This document shows, one piece after another, positions 42,433-54,183 of a DNA stretch of 64,000 nt. Within the stretch, counting starts at the first letter, position 1. Every line of letters starts with the position of its first letter. Both the position numbers and the translations under genes were made by a program. Source of the stretch: Symbiodinium natans (lineage: Eukaryota > Sar > Dinophyceae > Suessiales > Symbiodiniaceae); NCBI GenBank assembly GCA_905221605.1, contig CAJNDS010002350.1:246001-310000 (forward strand), read 5' to 3'. A model generated the notes under the pieces. It made no database searches. It was given only the letters and a program-made list of their open reading frames with translations, and was not told where the DNA came from.

Positions 42433-42533
42433 TTGAGATGTTCCCCCTTACACTAACAGCTCTTAATAGGGATTCTAGTAACCCCTATTTATAATCCCTA
42501 TTCAGGACTGTTAGTATAAGGGGGAACATCCAA
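42433..42533. mobile_element. Palindromic MITE, family B copy 3
   Basis: TTGAGATGTTCCCCCTTACA on the left; ATAAGGGGGAACATCCAA on the right. Confidence 0.8.
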
Positions 42534-42926
42534 GTTTAGGGTTGAGGGTTTAGGGCCTTCTTGTGGGTGGGCGGCATTTCAAGAGTAGTCCATCTCGTTA
42601 CAGACCTGGTAGCACACCCCAAGGCCCCGAAGCCCTGAAAACGCGCAAGCCTCGACTCCGCTCCCTAGGGTTTAGGGTTTAGGGTTTAGGGCCATTCAAC
42701 AGCCAACTTGAAACACTTAATTACACCCTAAAACCTTCTCACCCTCAAGGTTCCCTTAAACCCTGAAGCCTTTGTAGCCCTCAAGCGCTTTGGTGCCGAA
42801 AGCTTAAACCTAAACCCGGAGTCTAGGGTTCAGGGCTTAGGGCTTAGGGCTTCGGGCTTCGGGCTTAGGGTTTAGGGCTTAGGGTTTCCGGGCCCTGATT
42901 TGCTGGTGCAGCTTTGGCTCCGCCAC

Positions 42927-42979
42927 CTGTTCTGCATGTCCGGATCATGCCCGCACTTCACCAGAAGCTCGGCGATGTC
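42927..42979 (-). CDS. Ankyrin-repeat micro-exon
   Basis: GTAG|GAC acceptor and GT donor (ACAG|GTGGCG). DIAELLVKCGHDPDMQN is the xxAxLLLxxGxDPxxxN end of a repeat. Confidence 0.65.
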
Positions 42980-43479
42980 CTACCCCCCCCCACCCCGCGC
43001 CCCCGGCTCAGGAGGTAGGGTTTAGGGTTTAGGGTTTAGGGTTTAGGGTTTAGGGTTTAGGGTTTAGGGTTTAGGGTTTAGGGTTTAGGGTTTAGGGCTT
43101 AGGGCTTAGGGCTTGGGGTTTAGGGTTTAAGGTTCAGGGTTTAGGGTTGAGGGTTCGGGTCCAGAGTTTAAGGCTCGGAGTTCAGGGTTCAAAATGAGGG
43201 GGCCTCGGGCAACCCGAGTTCTAGAGACCCATGAACCTCCAAGCAGGATCGCAGGGATTTCTGGCCTTCGGGCGTTTGGGATTCGTAGGGTCGAGGGCCG
43301 TTTTCGGTCAGGGTTCAGGCACATTTTGGGGGGCCCTAAACCCTAAACCCTAAACCCTAAACCCTAAACCCTAAACCCTAAACCCCGAACCCTAAGTATA
43401 CGGCTTGGGCTTCGTAAGGCTCAGGGTTTGGGACATCTGCTCGACCCATGACTCAAGACCGACCCATTCCACCTTAGCT

Positions 43480-43575
43480 TGGTTGCCCACTACCCTGGCC
43501 CCAAAAAGTTTAAACTTTGCTTCTAGTAGGGGTCTAGTATACCCAAAAAGTTTAAAGTTCACCTATTGGGCTCCT
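43480..43575. repeat. Dispersed repeat family C, copy 2
   Basis: Contains CCAAAAAGTTTAAACTTTGC and its continuation AAAAAGTTTAAAGTTCACC. Confidence 0.55.
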
Positions 43576-43833
43576 GAGTTAGACAGCAAACTCCCCCCCC
43601 CCCCCCTCCACCCCCCCTCCCCCCTCTCTAAGCCCGAAGAGTCAGAGTTGAAGGTTGAGGGTTTAGGGCTAGAAGACTTGAGCCTTCAATCCGAAACCCT
43701 GCGCCCTAAACCCTAAACCCTAAACCCTAAACCCTAAACATTAAACCCTAAACCCTAAACATTAAACCCTAAACATTAAACCCTAAACCCTAAACCCTAA
43801 ACCTTAAACCCGACACCCTGGTCAGCGACTGTC

Positions 43834-43884
43834 CTTCCAGCCGTAGGCCAAAGCGTAGTGGAGTGGGCTGTTGCCTTCACGCTG
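43834..43884 (-). CDS. Ankyrin-repeat exon
   Basis: QQREGNSPLHYALAYGW carries the GNSPLHYAL core. A GA donor (AAG|GACAG) is likely. Confidence 0.6.
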
Positions 43885-43954
43885 CTGGCCGGAGGAAAGT
43901 GGGGCTTACCCAGGCCCACAAACGTATTACAGGGTTTAGGGTTTAGGTTTTAAG

Positions 43955-44046
43955 GTCTGATAAGCCCGTGAAGTGCCCGAATATGGTTATACGTACAGTT
44001 ACAAGTGCAGTTATAATTAGTTAATAAGTACCGCCAACCTCCAAGT
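43955..44046. mobile_element. Palindromic MITE, family A copy 7 (right half)
   Basis: Contains GTGCCCGAATATGG, GTTAATAAGTACC and CAACCTCCAAG followed by TA; the left half is missing. A 19-bp end fragment (CATGAACCTCCAAG) also lies at about 43228-43246. Confidence 0.65.
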
Positions 44047-45143
44047 ACACGGGGCTTGCCTGGTGTTGTGAGACCAGCTATTCCATGCACGACCATTCTG
44101 CATGGGGCTCTTGAGGGCTTACGGTTTGGGGTTTAGGATTGAGGGTTTAGAATGATTACCCGGAACCGAAAGTCGGGTTGTAAGGTGTGTTTTAAGTTCT
44201 GGCGTTTTAAGTTCTGGGGTCGGGGCTTCTGAAACCCGAAACCGTAAACCCGATAAACCCCAAACCGGAAGTGTTTAGGGTTTAGAGTTTGTTCAGGGTT
44301 CAGGGTTCAGGGTTTAGGGTTGGGGTTTAGAGTTTAGGGTTTAGGGTTTGGGGTTTAGGGTTTAGGGTTTAGGGTTTAGGGCCGTTGGGGCCTGAGGTGT
44401 CGCACTTGTCGACAATCGCGCGGCGGTGGAGCCTCGGCTGGTGCATCGAAGCCACACCGGGTTGAGGGTCGGAGGCTTTAGGGGTTTAGGGCTTAGCGTT
44501 TAGGGTTTAGGGTGGGGAGATTACGGCTTTAACTTCCAGGGTTGCGGCGCCTTTATGTTTAAATGGAACCATATAAACTTCAATGGGTGCATCTGGAAGG
44601 ACACTCAAGGTACACCTAGCGTATCAATGTACGGGCTGCGGGACAGCGGCTCGGGCCCCGAGTGCCCTAGTTTATCGGGTTTAGGGTTTAGGGTTTAGGG
44701 TTTAGGGTTTAGGGTTTAGGGTCCTAAACCCTAAACCCCTAAAACAAACCTTTTTTCAGGGCTTAAGGGTTTAGAAGGGTTGTCATGGTTTGGGGGGTTG
44801 AGGGTTCAGGGGATTTCGGACTCTCGCTGGCTTTCGGGCCTACTATCATAGAGTCACCTCTGACCTTTGTCTAAACGGGGGGGACACGGGCCTGAACCGG
44901 CTTACGTGGGTTTAGCGTTGAGGTTTCGGGTTGAAGGGACTCCGGTTTGGCGTTTAAGTTTGAAGGGGCTCAGGTTTCGGGGCACATCGCACATTCCCGA
45001 CAGGTACTCTAAGGCTTTGCTTTTGCTTTTTCTATGTTATTCATTTTTTTTGTTTGGGGGGGGGTGGGGGGTGGGCTCTGGGTTTAGGGTTTACAAGGTT
45101 CCAGCCCATCATGGCATATGCAAAAAGTCTGCCAAATGCCCAC

Positions 45144-45181
45144 CAGGAAGCAAGTGTGAGACCAGGACAGTGTGCCCATTC
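45144..45181 (-). CDS. Possible ankyrin exon
   Basis: AG|GAATGGG acceptor. NGHTVLVSHLLP, then GGHLADFL if it extends further. The plus frame across the same DNA (CKKSAKCPPGSKC) is an alternative. Confidence 0.35.
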
Positions 45182-45581
45182 CTGGCAAGCAGCGGAAGAA
45201 CACCCCTAGCAGCTTCAAGCCTAAACCCTAAACCCTAAACCCTAAACCCTAACCCCTAAACCCTAAACCCTAAACCCTAAACCCTAAACCCTTAATGGCC
45301 TCAAAACCTGCCTGAAAGCCCCTAGCACCATGAAAGCTTACCCCTCAGAGCCTTAAACCCAATTTCTGGCTAAAGAAGAAAAAAACACCTTAAACCCTTG
45401 CAACCCTAATTGAACCCAAAACCCGACATTCCCAAACCCGAAATCCCGATACAGGGTCCTTAAGGGGGGGGGGGGGTCAATTGTACCTAGAAAACCTTAA
45501 TTAGGGAAGCTTAGGGAGCCTTAAAAAGTAGGGAGTAGGGGGGCATGGGGGGAACCTTGGGTTACATACCCTAAACCCTAA

Positions 45582-45694
45582 CTTGGCTGCACTCAGGAGG
45601 GTAGCTATAAATTAAACTCTTAGCTGCCTTAATACGAAACCCAATAAACCCCAAAAAAGGTAAGGATCTAAAGTTACAGTAAAGTACCACAAAG
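45582..45694 (-). mobile_element. Introner-like element copy 2
   Basis: This 113-bp copy is very similar to intron 5 of the RCC1-like gene over its full length. It is flanked by CTAA on both sides (45578-45581 and 45695-45698), a perfect 4-bp target duplication. It lies in telomere-repeat-rich DNA about 400 bp from a possible ankyrin exon. Whether it is spliced cannot be seen from sequence. Confidence 0.85.
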
Positions 45695-46592
45695 CTAAGC
45701 ATCCCTAAGCCCTAAACCCTAAACCAACCCTAACCACCCCCCCCCCTTCCAACTCAAAAAATCGGCTCCAACTCTGCCGTTAAAAACACTCGAACGTAGA
45801 GCTTCAGTTCGAAGTTGAATGGGGCACTTTGGGGTGTAGGGTTTAGGGTTTAGGGTTTAGGGGTCTGAACCCTAATTAAAACCCTAAACCCTTCTCCCCG
45901 ACGCCCGTAGAGGGCTTAAAGGGCTTATGCCACTTAAGTTTCAAGTGGTTTGGTTCGGCTTCTTCCGGCATGGCAGGTCAGCAAAAAAAAGGCGCCCCTT
46001 TGGGATGAATGGCTTGACTTTAAACGGCCAACCCTGGATGTGAGTTAGAGGGATTCCCTTACATGAGGACCTACTTTCGGACACCCCCCCCCCCCCCCCC
46101 CCCCCCCCAAATCAACCCTCAACCCTAGAACCACCAAACACCTCAACCCTGAACCCATAGCCCTGAACCCTAAACCCCAGCCCTCTATCTCCCAAACCCA
46201 TCTAATTAAGCCCCTTACGCCCTTTGCATTTTAGAGATTTAGGGTTTAGGGTTTAGGGTTTCAGCCCTAAGCCCCGAAAAAGCCTCCTGAGTCCATTTAC
46301 AAACCTTCTACGCCTGCAAAAATCCACTCCAGAAAGCATCGTGAACCCCCGAATTAGAAATGCAAGCCCGAGATCCTCTCATGCCTCGATGAGCCCTGCC
46401 AAACCACTGTACAACCCCAAAACCCTAAACCCGCAATGCCCTAAACCCCCAAAACCCCTAAACTCCTAAACCCCTAAATCCATAAAACCCCTGAAACCCT
46501 CAACCACGATGCCACACAGAGTCGGCCGCCCAAGCAATATAAACCCCAAACCCCTCAAAACCCCCTAAAAACGTTCAAACCCCTAAAGCCCT

Positions 46593-46697
46593 AAAGCCCT
46601 CAATCCCGAAACAAGAAATGAGGCTGCCCTAAACCCTAAACCCTAAACCCTAAACCCCTAAAAGCCCTCAATCCCGAAACAAGAAATGAGGCTGCCC
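46593..46697. repeat. 37-bp direct repeats flanking a telomeric tract
   Basis: 46593-46629 and 46661-46697 are identical over 37 bp (starting AAAGCCCTCAATCCCG). Only about 31 bp of CCCTAAA lies between them. Confidence 0.9.
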
Positions 46698-46702
46698 AAG
46701 GC

Positions 46703-46752
46703 TCATGACGGCCAGCATCAGCGGGGAGCGGCCCTGTTTGTCGCACTTGTGC
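46703..46752 (-). CDS. Ankyrin-repeat micro-exon
   Basis: GCAG|GCAC acceptor, GC donor. HKCDKQGRSPLMLAVM matches DxxGRSPLMLAV. A 37-bp repeat beside a telomeric tract ends 5 bp from it. Confidence 0.65.
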
Positions 46753-46896
46753 CTGCGAAGATGAAGGGCTTAGGGTTTAGGGTTTAGGGTTTAGGGTTTA
46801 GGGTTTAGGGTTTAGGGTTTAGGGTTTGGGGTTTGGGGTTTGGGGTTGGGGTGTAGGGTTTCGGGTGTAGGGTTCAGCAGATCATGTACTAGCTTT

Positions 46897-47158
46897 GGGT
46901 CCACGAAGGTTTGTGCACATGCCCACGAAGGTTTGTGCCCATGCCCACCAATGTTTGTGCCTAGCTGGCCGGCAAGGCACAGATTTTAAGCAGAAACGTT
47001 CGTGGGCATCGGCACAAACCTCCCTGGGAATAGGCACAAACTTTCCGGGAACCCGAAGCCTTAAACCCTAAACGAAGGTTTGTGCCCGTTGTAGGCGCAG
47101 ACACAATCTGGTCGGCATAGTGCCAATGCCCACGAAGGTTTGTGCCTATGCCCACGAA
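46897..47158. repeat. Inverted and direct array of a 22-bp motif (CCCACGAAGGTTTGTGCC)
   Basis: At least four direct copies and two or three inverted copies (GGCACAAAC) surround about 46970-47060. Confidence 0.8.
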
Positions 47159-48049
47159 TCCAATACGGTGTGTATATCTATGTATGTATATATATATATA
47201 TGTACTTATTTGTTTATATTTAGTAAGAGAGGTTTAGGGTTTAGCCAAGACCCAAAGCCCCAAGGCCCCAAACCCCAAACTCTCACACCCCCAAACCCTG
47301 GAAACCTAAACCCTCCTAAGCCCTGTAACCCTAAACCCGCAACCCCTAAGCCCCTAAACCCTAAATCCTAATCCGGCAACTAAACTGAATGCCCCAAAGC
47401 TCCCAGCATCAATGGCTCAGGTAGGGTTCAGAGTTTAGGGCTTGAAGTTCAGGGTTTGAGGGTGTACGCCTCGCGCGCCCCGAACAACCTGCCGGACTTC
47501 AAAAAAAACAGGGGTCTCACTCAAAGCCCTAAGCACTATATAAGCACTAAACCCCAAACCCGACCCGAAACCCCACCCTCAACCCCAAACCCCTAAACCT
47601 AAACCTCATAACCAAAAACTACCCTCAAACCCGAAACACTCAAAACCCTTGACCCGAAACCCAAAACCATACTCTAAACCCTAACCCCTAACCCCTAAGT
47701 CCTAAACACAAAGCGGGGTGCTACAAGCCTCCAGGCGAGCGAGGCGGGAATGGAGCATCGGACTCTGTGTTTGGGAGGGGGCCTTCGGGTTTAGGGTTTA
47801 GGGTTCAGGGTGTCGGGTTTAGGGTTTAGGGTTTCGGGTTTAGGGTTTGGGGGGGGTTTCTTTGGGGAGGCCGTCTGTTGGACTTGGGGTCCAGACCTTA
47901 GGGATGACGTCTCTTGCATCTAGAGTTAGAGTTCAGGGTTTAGGGTTTAGGGTTTAGGGTTTAGGGTTTAGGGTTAGAGGTCAGGGTTTACACGGCCCAA
48001 AAGGGCGTTGTCCGAAAAGAGATGAATGCCGGGCCAGTTGCAGAGTCAC

Positions 48050-48082
48050 CGGAGCATCGTTCAGCAAGAACATGGCCATGTC
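48050..48082 (-). CDS. Ankyrin-like 33-nt micro-exon
   Basis: AG|GAC acceptor and GT donor (CCG|GTGACT): DMAMFLLNDAP, 11 codons, phase 0. It could continue downstream as VTLQLARHSS. Confidence 0.45.
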
Positions 48083-48106
48083 CTCGCTGTTACAAAGGCA
48101 GGGTGG

Positions 48107-48198
48107 GGTTTAGGGTTTAGGGTTTAGGGTTTAGGGTTTAGGGTTTAGGGTTTAGGGTTTAGGGTTTAGGGTTTAGGGTTTAGGGTTTAGGGTTTAGG
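48107..48198. repeat. TTTAGGG array
   Basis: About 13 heptamers. Confidence 0.95.
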
Positions 48199-48421
48199 GC
48201 TTAGGGCTTAGGGCTTAGGGTTTAGGACTTAGGGTTTAGGGTACAGCCTGCATAAGGATAGGGTTTTGGGGGGAATGTTATGGTATCATTACAAAGAGAC
48301 CAAGACAAGGGGTTGTCTGGGCGCTGGGTCCTCGATCCTGCCCCAGGGCACTTCAGACCCCAAAGCCCTGTGCCAACCCTATGCCAAACACTAGACCCAG
48401 TGACTCGGAAACTTACTTCTC

Positions 48422-48510
48422 CAATAACCAAGGGGAAAAAAGGTTAAACTTTAATGTTCCTACTAAATAAGGAAACCCAAAAAGTTTAAAGTTCAACTAA
48501 AGGCGAAGTA
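48422..48510. repeat. Dispersed repeat family C, copy 3
   Basis: Contains CCAAGGGGAAAAAAGGTTAA and CCCAAAAAGTTTAAAGTTC. Confidence 0.6.
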
Positions 48511-49315
48511 AGGAAAATGGAGAGGGTGCGCTCAAGCTGTGATGATCGCAGCATATCATGCAAAGCTGCCCATGGTCACTGAGTTCAGGGCTTAGCTGGC
48601 TTAGCTACTATCTGCCTTGAGTCAGAGTCTAAAGTTGCACTGTTTGCGTGCGTATGCGTGTACCCTTACATATACAGCTTGCCGGTTTGGACGCCTCGGG
48701 TGGAGCGTCCCCGGTTTGGTGGTCCTTTCTTGGCTTTCGGATGTTCAGGGTTGGGTTTCAGGCATGAGCACACATGGAAACAGTTCGCTCAGCACCGATA
48801 GTCAGTATGCACTACTTGTCTTTACATAAGTAAGGAAAACATACGAATGAAACACAAACAAAAGAGACCAAAATGATGCTACGAACCATAACACAATACT
48901 GTATCCTCACTCAATCCCCCGGAACCCGATATGGGGGTTTCCGAAAATAGGGGCGACCTCTTGGGGGTTCCTTCGAAAGGATTCTATAGTATTTTGGGGT
49001 ATAAGGGGTACCCCTATTTCCGGAAATCCCAAATCTCAATTGCCCAAGGCCCTCTGTCCATATCGCCCATTGCACAAGCTTCGTGGAGCGCGTTGCGCTG
49101 AGACCTCGGGTTTCGGGGTTCAGGGGTTTAGGGTTTCGGGGTTTAGGGTCTAGGGTTTAAAGGGTTTAGGGGGTTTTGGGGGTTTAGGGTGCCGACGTCT
49201 TGGCCGCAGGGCTTCTGAAAGGCGTGTGGTCAGAGAAGTTGGAGGTTCTGGGTTGACTCCTAAACCCTAAACCCTACGCGCTAAACCCTAAGCCCAACCC
49301 TAAGCCCAACCCTAA

Positions 49316-49446
49316 ACCCTAAACCCTAAACCCTAAACCCTAAACCCTAAACCCTAAACCCTAAACCCTAAACCCTAAACCCTAAACCCTAAACCCTAAA
49401 CCCTAAACCCTAACCCCTAAACCCCTAAACCCCTAAACCCCTAAAC
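49316..49446. repeat. CCCTAAA array grading into CCCCTAAA
   Basis: Heptamers followed by five octamers, the same order reversed as at the window's left end. Confidence 0.95.
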
Positions 49447-49480
49447 CTCGAACCTGGGGTCGAAAGTTTAGGGTTTATAG

Positions 49481-49593
49481 CTTGGCTGCACTCAGGAGGG
49501 TAGCTATAAATTAAGCTTTTGGCTGCCTTAATAAGAAACCCAATAAACCCAAAAAAAGGTAAGGATCTAAAGTTACAGTAAAGTACCACAAAG
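49481..49593 (-). mobile_element. Introner-like element copy 3
   Basis: This 113-bp copy has the same CTTTGTGGTAC...GCAGCCAAG ends (minus strand) and is flanked by perfect ATAG repeats at 49477-49480 and 49594-49597. The left flank is a telomere-like tract. Confidence 0.85.
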
Positions 49594-49654
49594 ATAGGAG
49601 ATATCAGGCTTGAAGTGCCCGTTTGTGGTGCTTTGTTGGCAACGTCAGCGTTCG

Positions 49655-49800
49655 CGTGGCAATCCCCGGAAACCAGACGGGGGTTTACGAAAAGAAGGGA
49701 CCCTTAATGTAGACCCCCCATATAGTAGGATCCCCTTGTAATGATAATGAGGACCCCAATAAGGTACCCCAAATTTCGAAAACCCCCAGATAGGTTGAGG
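49655..49800. repeat. Dispersed repeat family E, copy 1
   Basis: Shares TACGAAAAGA, TAGGAGGATCCCC-like and CCCCAATAAGGTACCCC motifs with 50.3 kb; weaker relatives at 16.69-16.83 and 48.92-49.03 kb. Confidence 0.6.
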
Positions 49801-50179
49801 CCCACATGTGATAATGTACTTTTCAGTCGAGGCTTCGCACGAAGCCCTAAACCCTGTGTGTGAGCACGGTTTACTCAGGTAATTTTTAGGCAGCACGGGG
49901 CTGTATACTTGCGCTGTTTGGGTTTCAGGTTCAGGATTTCTGGTGACCCTAAGCCTCATAAACCTTAAACTTGAAAGTTAAAGGTCTTCAAGCCTGCGGG
50001 TCTTGCCGCGCAGATAGAGCGCAAAAATAGACAACCTTGAGACCAAACAACAGGTCAACCGAATCCTGGCCACCCTAATGATCCCCCCTTGTATGTTTTA
50101 GGGTTTGGGCTTTAGGGTTTCGGGTTTGGGGTTTAGGGTTTCGGGTTTGGGGTGTAGGGTTTGGGGTTTAGGGTTAGGG

Positions 50180-50275
50180 TTGGGATGTTCACCCTTATAC
50201 GAACAGTCCTTGATAAGGGTTTTAATAGGGGGTACTAGAATCCCTATTAAGGACTGTTAGCATGCGGGATCCCAA
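50180..50275. mobile_element. Palindromic MITE, family B copy 4
   Basis: TTGGGATGTTCACCCTTATA on the left and GACTGTTAGCATGCGGGATC on the right; the right end is diverged. Confidence 0.7.
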
Positions 50276-50276
50276 T

Positions 50277-50468
50277 CTCCTGAAACCCTGAAATGTGGGG
50301 ATGTACGAAAAGACGGACCCCTGATTTAGATTCCCTAATAGGAGGATCCCCTGAGAAGTACCCCAATAAGGTACCCCATAAATATCGAAAACCCCGAAAA
50401 CCCTAAACCCTCAACCCTAACCCTAAACCCTAAACCCAAAACCCCGAACACTCCTGAAACCCTGAAAT
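50277..50468. repeat. Dispersed repeat family E, copy 2, between 18-bp direct repeats
   Basis: CTCCTGAAACCCTGAAAT occurs at 50277-50294 and again at 50451-50468. Between them lie the family E body (about 50295-50400) and a CCCTAAA tract. Confidence 0.65.
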
Positions 50469-50744
50469 TTGGAACTTTAAACCCGCCGCCACCTCCCGCA
50501 AGTGTGGAAATCTGATGTCCCTCGTGCCTTTCCTTCAGCCTCCAAGCCAGAGCTAAGACCCCAAACCCTAAACCCTAAACCCTGATCCCTAAACCCTAAA
50601 CCCTAAACCCTAAAATCTAAACCCCAAACCCCCCATCTCGACCAGCTCTCACTCGCAGCCTGGTTACGAAGACAAGGCCAGCTGCCAACTGGGCTTGGGT
50701 TTCTTGGTCGCCTTCCTTGGATGCTTTTTGTTGGATGTGTTTGT

Positions 50745-50932
50745 TTAGGGTTTAGGATCTAGGGTTTAGGGTTTAGGGTTTAGGGTTTAGGGTTTAGGGT
50801 TTAGGGTTTAGGGTTTAGGGTTTAGGGTTTAGGGTTTAGGGTTTAGGGTTTAGGGTTTAGGGTCTAGGGTCTAGGGTTTAGGGTTTAGGGTTTAGGGTTT
50901 AGGGTTTAAGGTTTAGGGTTTAGTGTTCCTTG
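50745..50932. repeat. TTTAGGG array
   Basis: About 26 heptamers, a few variants. Confidence 0.95.
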
Positions 50933-51195
50933 GATGTCATTTTAGTTTACTTTTTCTGTTGGAGCTGTTCTTAGGGTTTAAGAGTTATAGGCGTGCCGGC
51001 TTTCCGGGACATAGGCTTTAGGGTCCTTACTTCTCAGTTTCCCCCCTCCCTCAAACAAATAATGGCCTAAAACCCCTCAACCCTCAAGCGTCTTGAAGGC
51101 TATATACTTCGGGGGATCTTGGTCCCAGAGTGAGCCCAAAAGCAAAGACTTGGGATTTCGGTGTCAGGGTTTGGGGATTAGGCCTGTAAAAAACT

Positions 51196-51303
51196 GTGGT
51201 AGCCCTTGCCTGCCAGCGCAAAGTCTTCGCAGCTGCACAGCCAGCTCGTGTGTGCGAGGAGTGCCCGCGTGCTGTCTTCGCTCATCTTCAGACACCAGAA
51301 CTT
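51196..51303 (-). CDS. Exon-like segment, frame and strand ambiguous
   Basis: Acceptor CACAG|AAG. One frame gives VLVSEDERRQHAGTPRTHEL then AVQLRRLCAGRQGLP; another minus frame and a plus frame are also open. Protein-like composition, function unknown. Confidence 0.35.
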
Positions 51304-51499
51304 CTGTGGCAGTCTAGGGTTTTTGGGTTTAGGGTTCGGGGTTTAGGGTTTAGGGTTCGGGGTTTAGGGTTTAGGGTTTAGGGCTGCCTAAAGGCCGGGG
51401 TTGGGGCCCCAGCGTGCTTCTCACCACTAAACCACGAGGCCTTGCAGAACCATATGCCGCGATTGAGCAGCGTCCGAGGGCCGCGACTGGTATAGGGTC

Positions 51500-53230
51500 A
51501 GTCAAATCCTATTGAAGAGTGGTGCAGGCAGTTGCAGTTTGAGCATCAAAAGAGCCGCGACTGGCTCAGAAGGTCGTGGAAGTGCAGCGCCCCACCAGGA
51601 ACTCCACCCAAAGGTAACGGGAAACATGAGGCCCACTCTGGGTCCGACACTGCGAACTCTTAGACGGGCTTCAGGGTTTGGGATTTGGGGCTTATAGGGC
51701 TTAGGGCCGAGGGCTTACGACTTAGGGTTTCGGGCGTAGAGTTTCGGGCTTAGGGTTTCGGGCATAGGCTTTAGGGTTTAGGATTTAGGGTTTCGGATTA
51801 GTTCAGGAATTGGCGCTCGGGCTTGGGGTTTAGGGGTGTGTAGGGTTTAGGGATGTGTTGGGTTTAGGGGTTTGAGAGACCCTGTATGCTCGGGGCTCTG
51901 AAAGCTCAGAGGCAGTTCTGAAGCACCCCCCCCCACCAAAAAAAAAGACAGCTAAACATAAGAAATAGCCATGTTGACAACAATAAGGAAAGTAACGCTC
52001 CCGACAAGTTGAATTCCGGATTTCTCCTGACGCCCAACCAGCCCCCAGAACCCAAACCCCTAAACCTCAAACCTTGGAAATTGAAACCCTGAAGCCCTGC
52101 AACTCTCAACCCCAACCCACCAAAACTAAACCCTAAAGCCCTAAGCCCTAACACCCCCAACCCCCCTAAAACCCTAAAGCCGAAAAAACCTAAACCCTGC
52201 CCCCTAAACCCTAAACCCTGAACCCTATACCCTAAACCCCCCAGCAAAAGTTCCACGGACTCGAGACTTAGAGACTGCGAGGGTGCAGGGTTGAGTCTGG
52301 CCTCGGGGAAAGGGAAGTTTAGGGTTTAGGGTCTAGGGTTGAAGGTTTAGGATTTAGGGTTTAGTTTTTAGGATTCAGGGTTTTGTTTAGGGTTTAGGGT
52401 TTAGGGTTTAGGGTTTAGGGTTTAGGGTTTAGGGTTTAGGGTTTAGGGTTTAGGGTTTAGGGTTTAAGGTTAGGGTATACTCAGGGTTCAGGGTTTCGGG
52501 TTAGTGTTCATAGGGTTTAGGGTTCAGGGTTTAGGGTTTAGGGTCTAAGGTTTGGGGTTTAGGGTCAAACCCTGAAGCCCCAAAACCGTAACATGCCCAT
52601 AACCCTGAATCCCGATAACTAACCCTAAAACCCTACAACCCTAAAACCCAAAAACGCTACAACCCAACACCTACTTTTTCGTAGATAAAGTCCCTGAGCT
52701 GATTCTTAGCAACCTACAACCAAGTAGGTTTTACCTAAACCCTAAGCCCTAAACCCTTACAAAGTAGGTTGTGGGGGCTCTTCAGGCACGCCTGATGTGG
52801 CCCTTTAGTTCACAAACCCTGAACCCCTAAAACCCTGAACCCCAAGACCAAAAACCCGTATAAATCCTGAACCCTTGAACCCTAAAAACCCTAAAACCCC
52901 AAAACCCCAAAACCCTAAAACCCTAAAACCCAAAAACCCTAAAGCCCTAAAGCCCTAGACCCTAAGGCCCTAAACCCTTAAACCCCAAAACCCTATAAAC
53001 CCTAACCCTAAAACCTTAAACCCTAAACCCCAAACCTAAAACTCCAAAGCCCTGAACCCTAGACCCTAAACCCTAAAACCCTAAATCCTAGAACCCAAAA
53101 CCCAAGACCCTAAAACCAAGAACCCAAACCCAAAACCCTAAAACCCTAGAGCCATTGACCCTAAACCCTAAAACCCTGCCGAAAACCCTGCACCCTAAAC
53201 CCTAAACCCTAAACCCTAAACCCTACATAA
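51500..53230. other. Telomere-variant-rich non-coding stretch
   Basis: Degenerate TTTAGGG or CCCTAAA derivatives dominate, with AAACCCTAAAACCC-type variants at 52.8-53.2 kb. A small inverted pair (CAACCTAC / GTAGGTTG) lies at 52.71-52.77 kb. I see no gene beyond weak frames at 51.5-51.7 kb. Confidence 0.5.
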
Positions 53231-53250
53231 ACCCTATACCCCAAGTAAGC

Positions 53251-53318
53251 TCGGGCTCTTTCCCTTCTTCGCGGGCGGGGGAGCCGCGGGTTCGGACTTG
53301 GACAGGTGCTCCACCAGC
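53251..53318 (-). CDS. Exon, Lys/Pro-rich linker
   Basis: AG|GCTGG acceptor. Encodes LVEHLSKSEPAAPPPAKKGK then SPS. Confidence 0.5.
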
Positions 53319-53399
53319 CTGGTCTGGCCACGGAAGTTTGAGGACTTCGGTGGTTTAGGGTTTAGGGTTTAGGGTTTATTTAAGGTTTAGGGTTCAGGG

Positions 53400-53672
53400 C
53401 TTCGGGTTTAGGGGTTTTAGGGGGTTTAGGGGGGTTTAGGGCGTTTAGGGGGGTTAGGGGGTTTAGGGGGGTTGAGGGGGGTTTAGGGGGGTTGGGGGGT
53501 TTAGGGGGTTTAGGGGGCTTAAGGGGTTTAGGGGGGTTTAGGGGTTTAGGGGGGTTTAGGGGGTTTAGGGGGGTTTAAGGGGTTTAGGGGGTTTAGGGGG
53601 TTTAGGGGGTTAAGGGGGGTTTAGGGGGTTAGGGGGGTTTAGGGGGTTAGGGGGGTTTGGGGGGTTAAGCGG
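53400..53672. repeat. Degenerate TTTAGGGGG array
   Basis: G-extended telomere-like units (8-9 nt) with indels, directly before an ankyrin exon. Confidence 0.9.
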
Positions 53673-53675
53673 GTC

Positions 53676-53746
53676 TAGCGTCGATTTCATTCCGAGGAGC
53701 TCATGCAATGCCTCGGTGGCTCCGGCTTGCACTGCCAAGTGGAAAC
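53676..53746 (-). CDS. Ankyrin-repeat exon
   Basis: AG|GTTTCC acceptor. FHLAVQAGATEALHELLGMK is the first-helix and second-helix core of a repeat (TxFHLAVxxGxxExLxxLL). Confidence 0.7.
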
Positions 53747-54183
53747 CTCAGGGACCCCAGCATGTCGTACAGACTCTACCTGGGACTCGATGTACCTATA
53801 GACAGATTACGTAGTAGTAACCCTAAACCCTAAACCCTAAACCCCAAACCCTAAATTAGTAGGTATGGCCCATAACACTGGAGGTAAAGAGGGTCACAGG
53901 TAGGACCTTTGGATTCAGGAAGTGGAGATTACATGGGCCCTGTCCGTACTACAATAAGAGAGCCCCCATGGCTAGATAGGAAAAAGTATCGTGCCGGGGG
54001 GCTGCAAGGACCCCTCAAGCCCTAAACCTTATACCCTAAACCCTAAGCCCCCTACTAAACCCTAAACCCCAAACCCTACTACACCCGAAACCCTAAACCC
54101 TACAAAACCCTAAACCCTACTAAACCCTAAACCCTACTAAACCCTAAACCCTAAGCCTTTAACCCTAAACCCTCAACCCAGGC

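Noticed and set aside
51385-51450. tRNA-like 5' half on the minus strand (GGTTTAGTGGTGAGAAGC)
   Set aside because: There is a tRNA-like D-arm word but no matching acceptor 3' strand or T-arm, so not a tRNA gene; at most a remnant.
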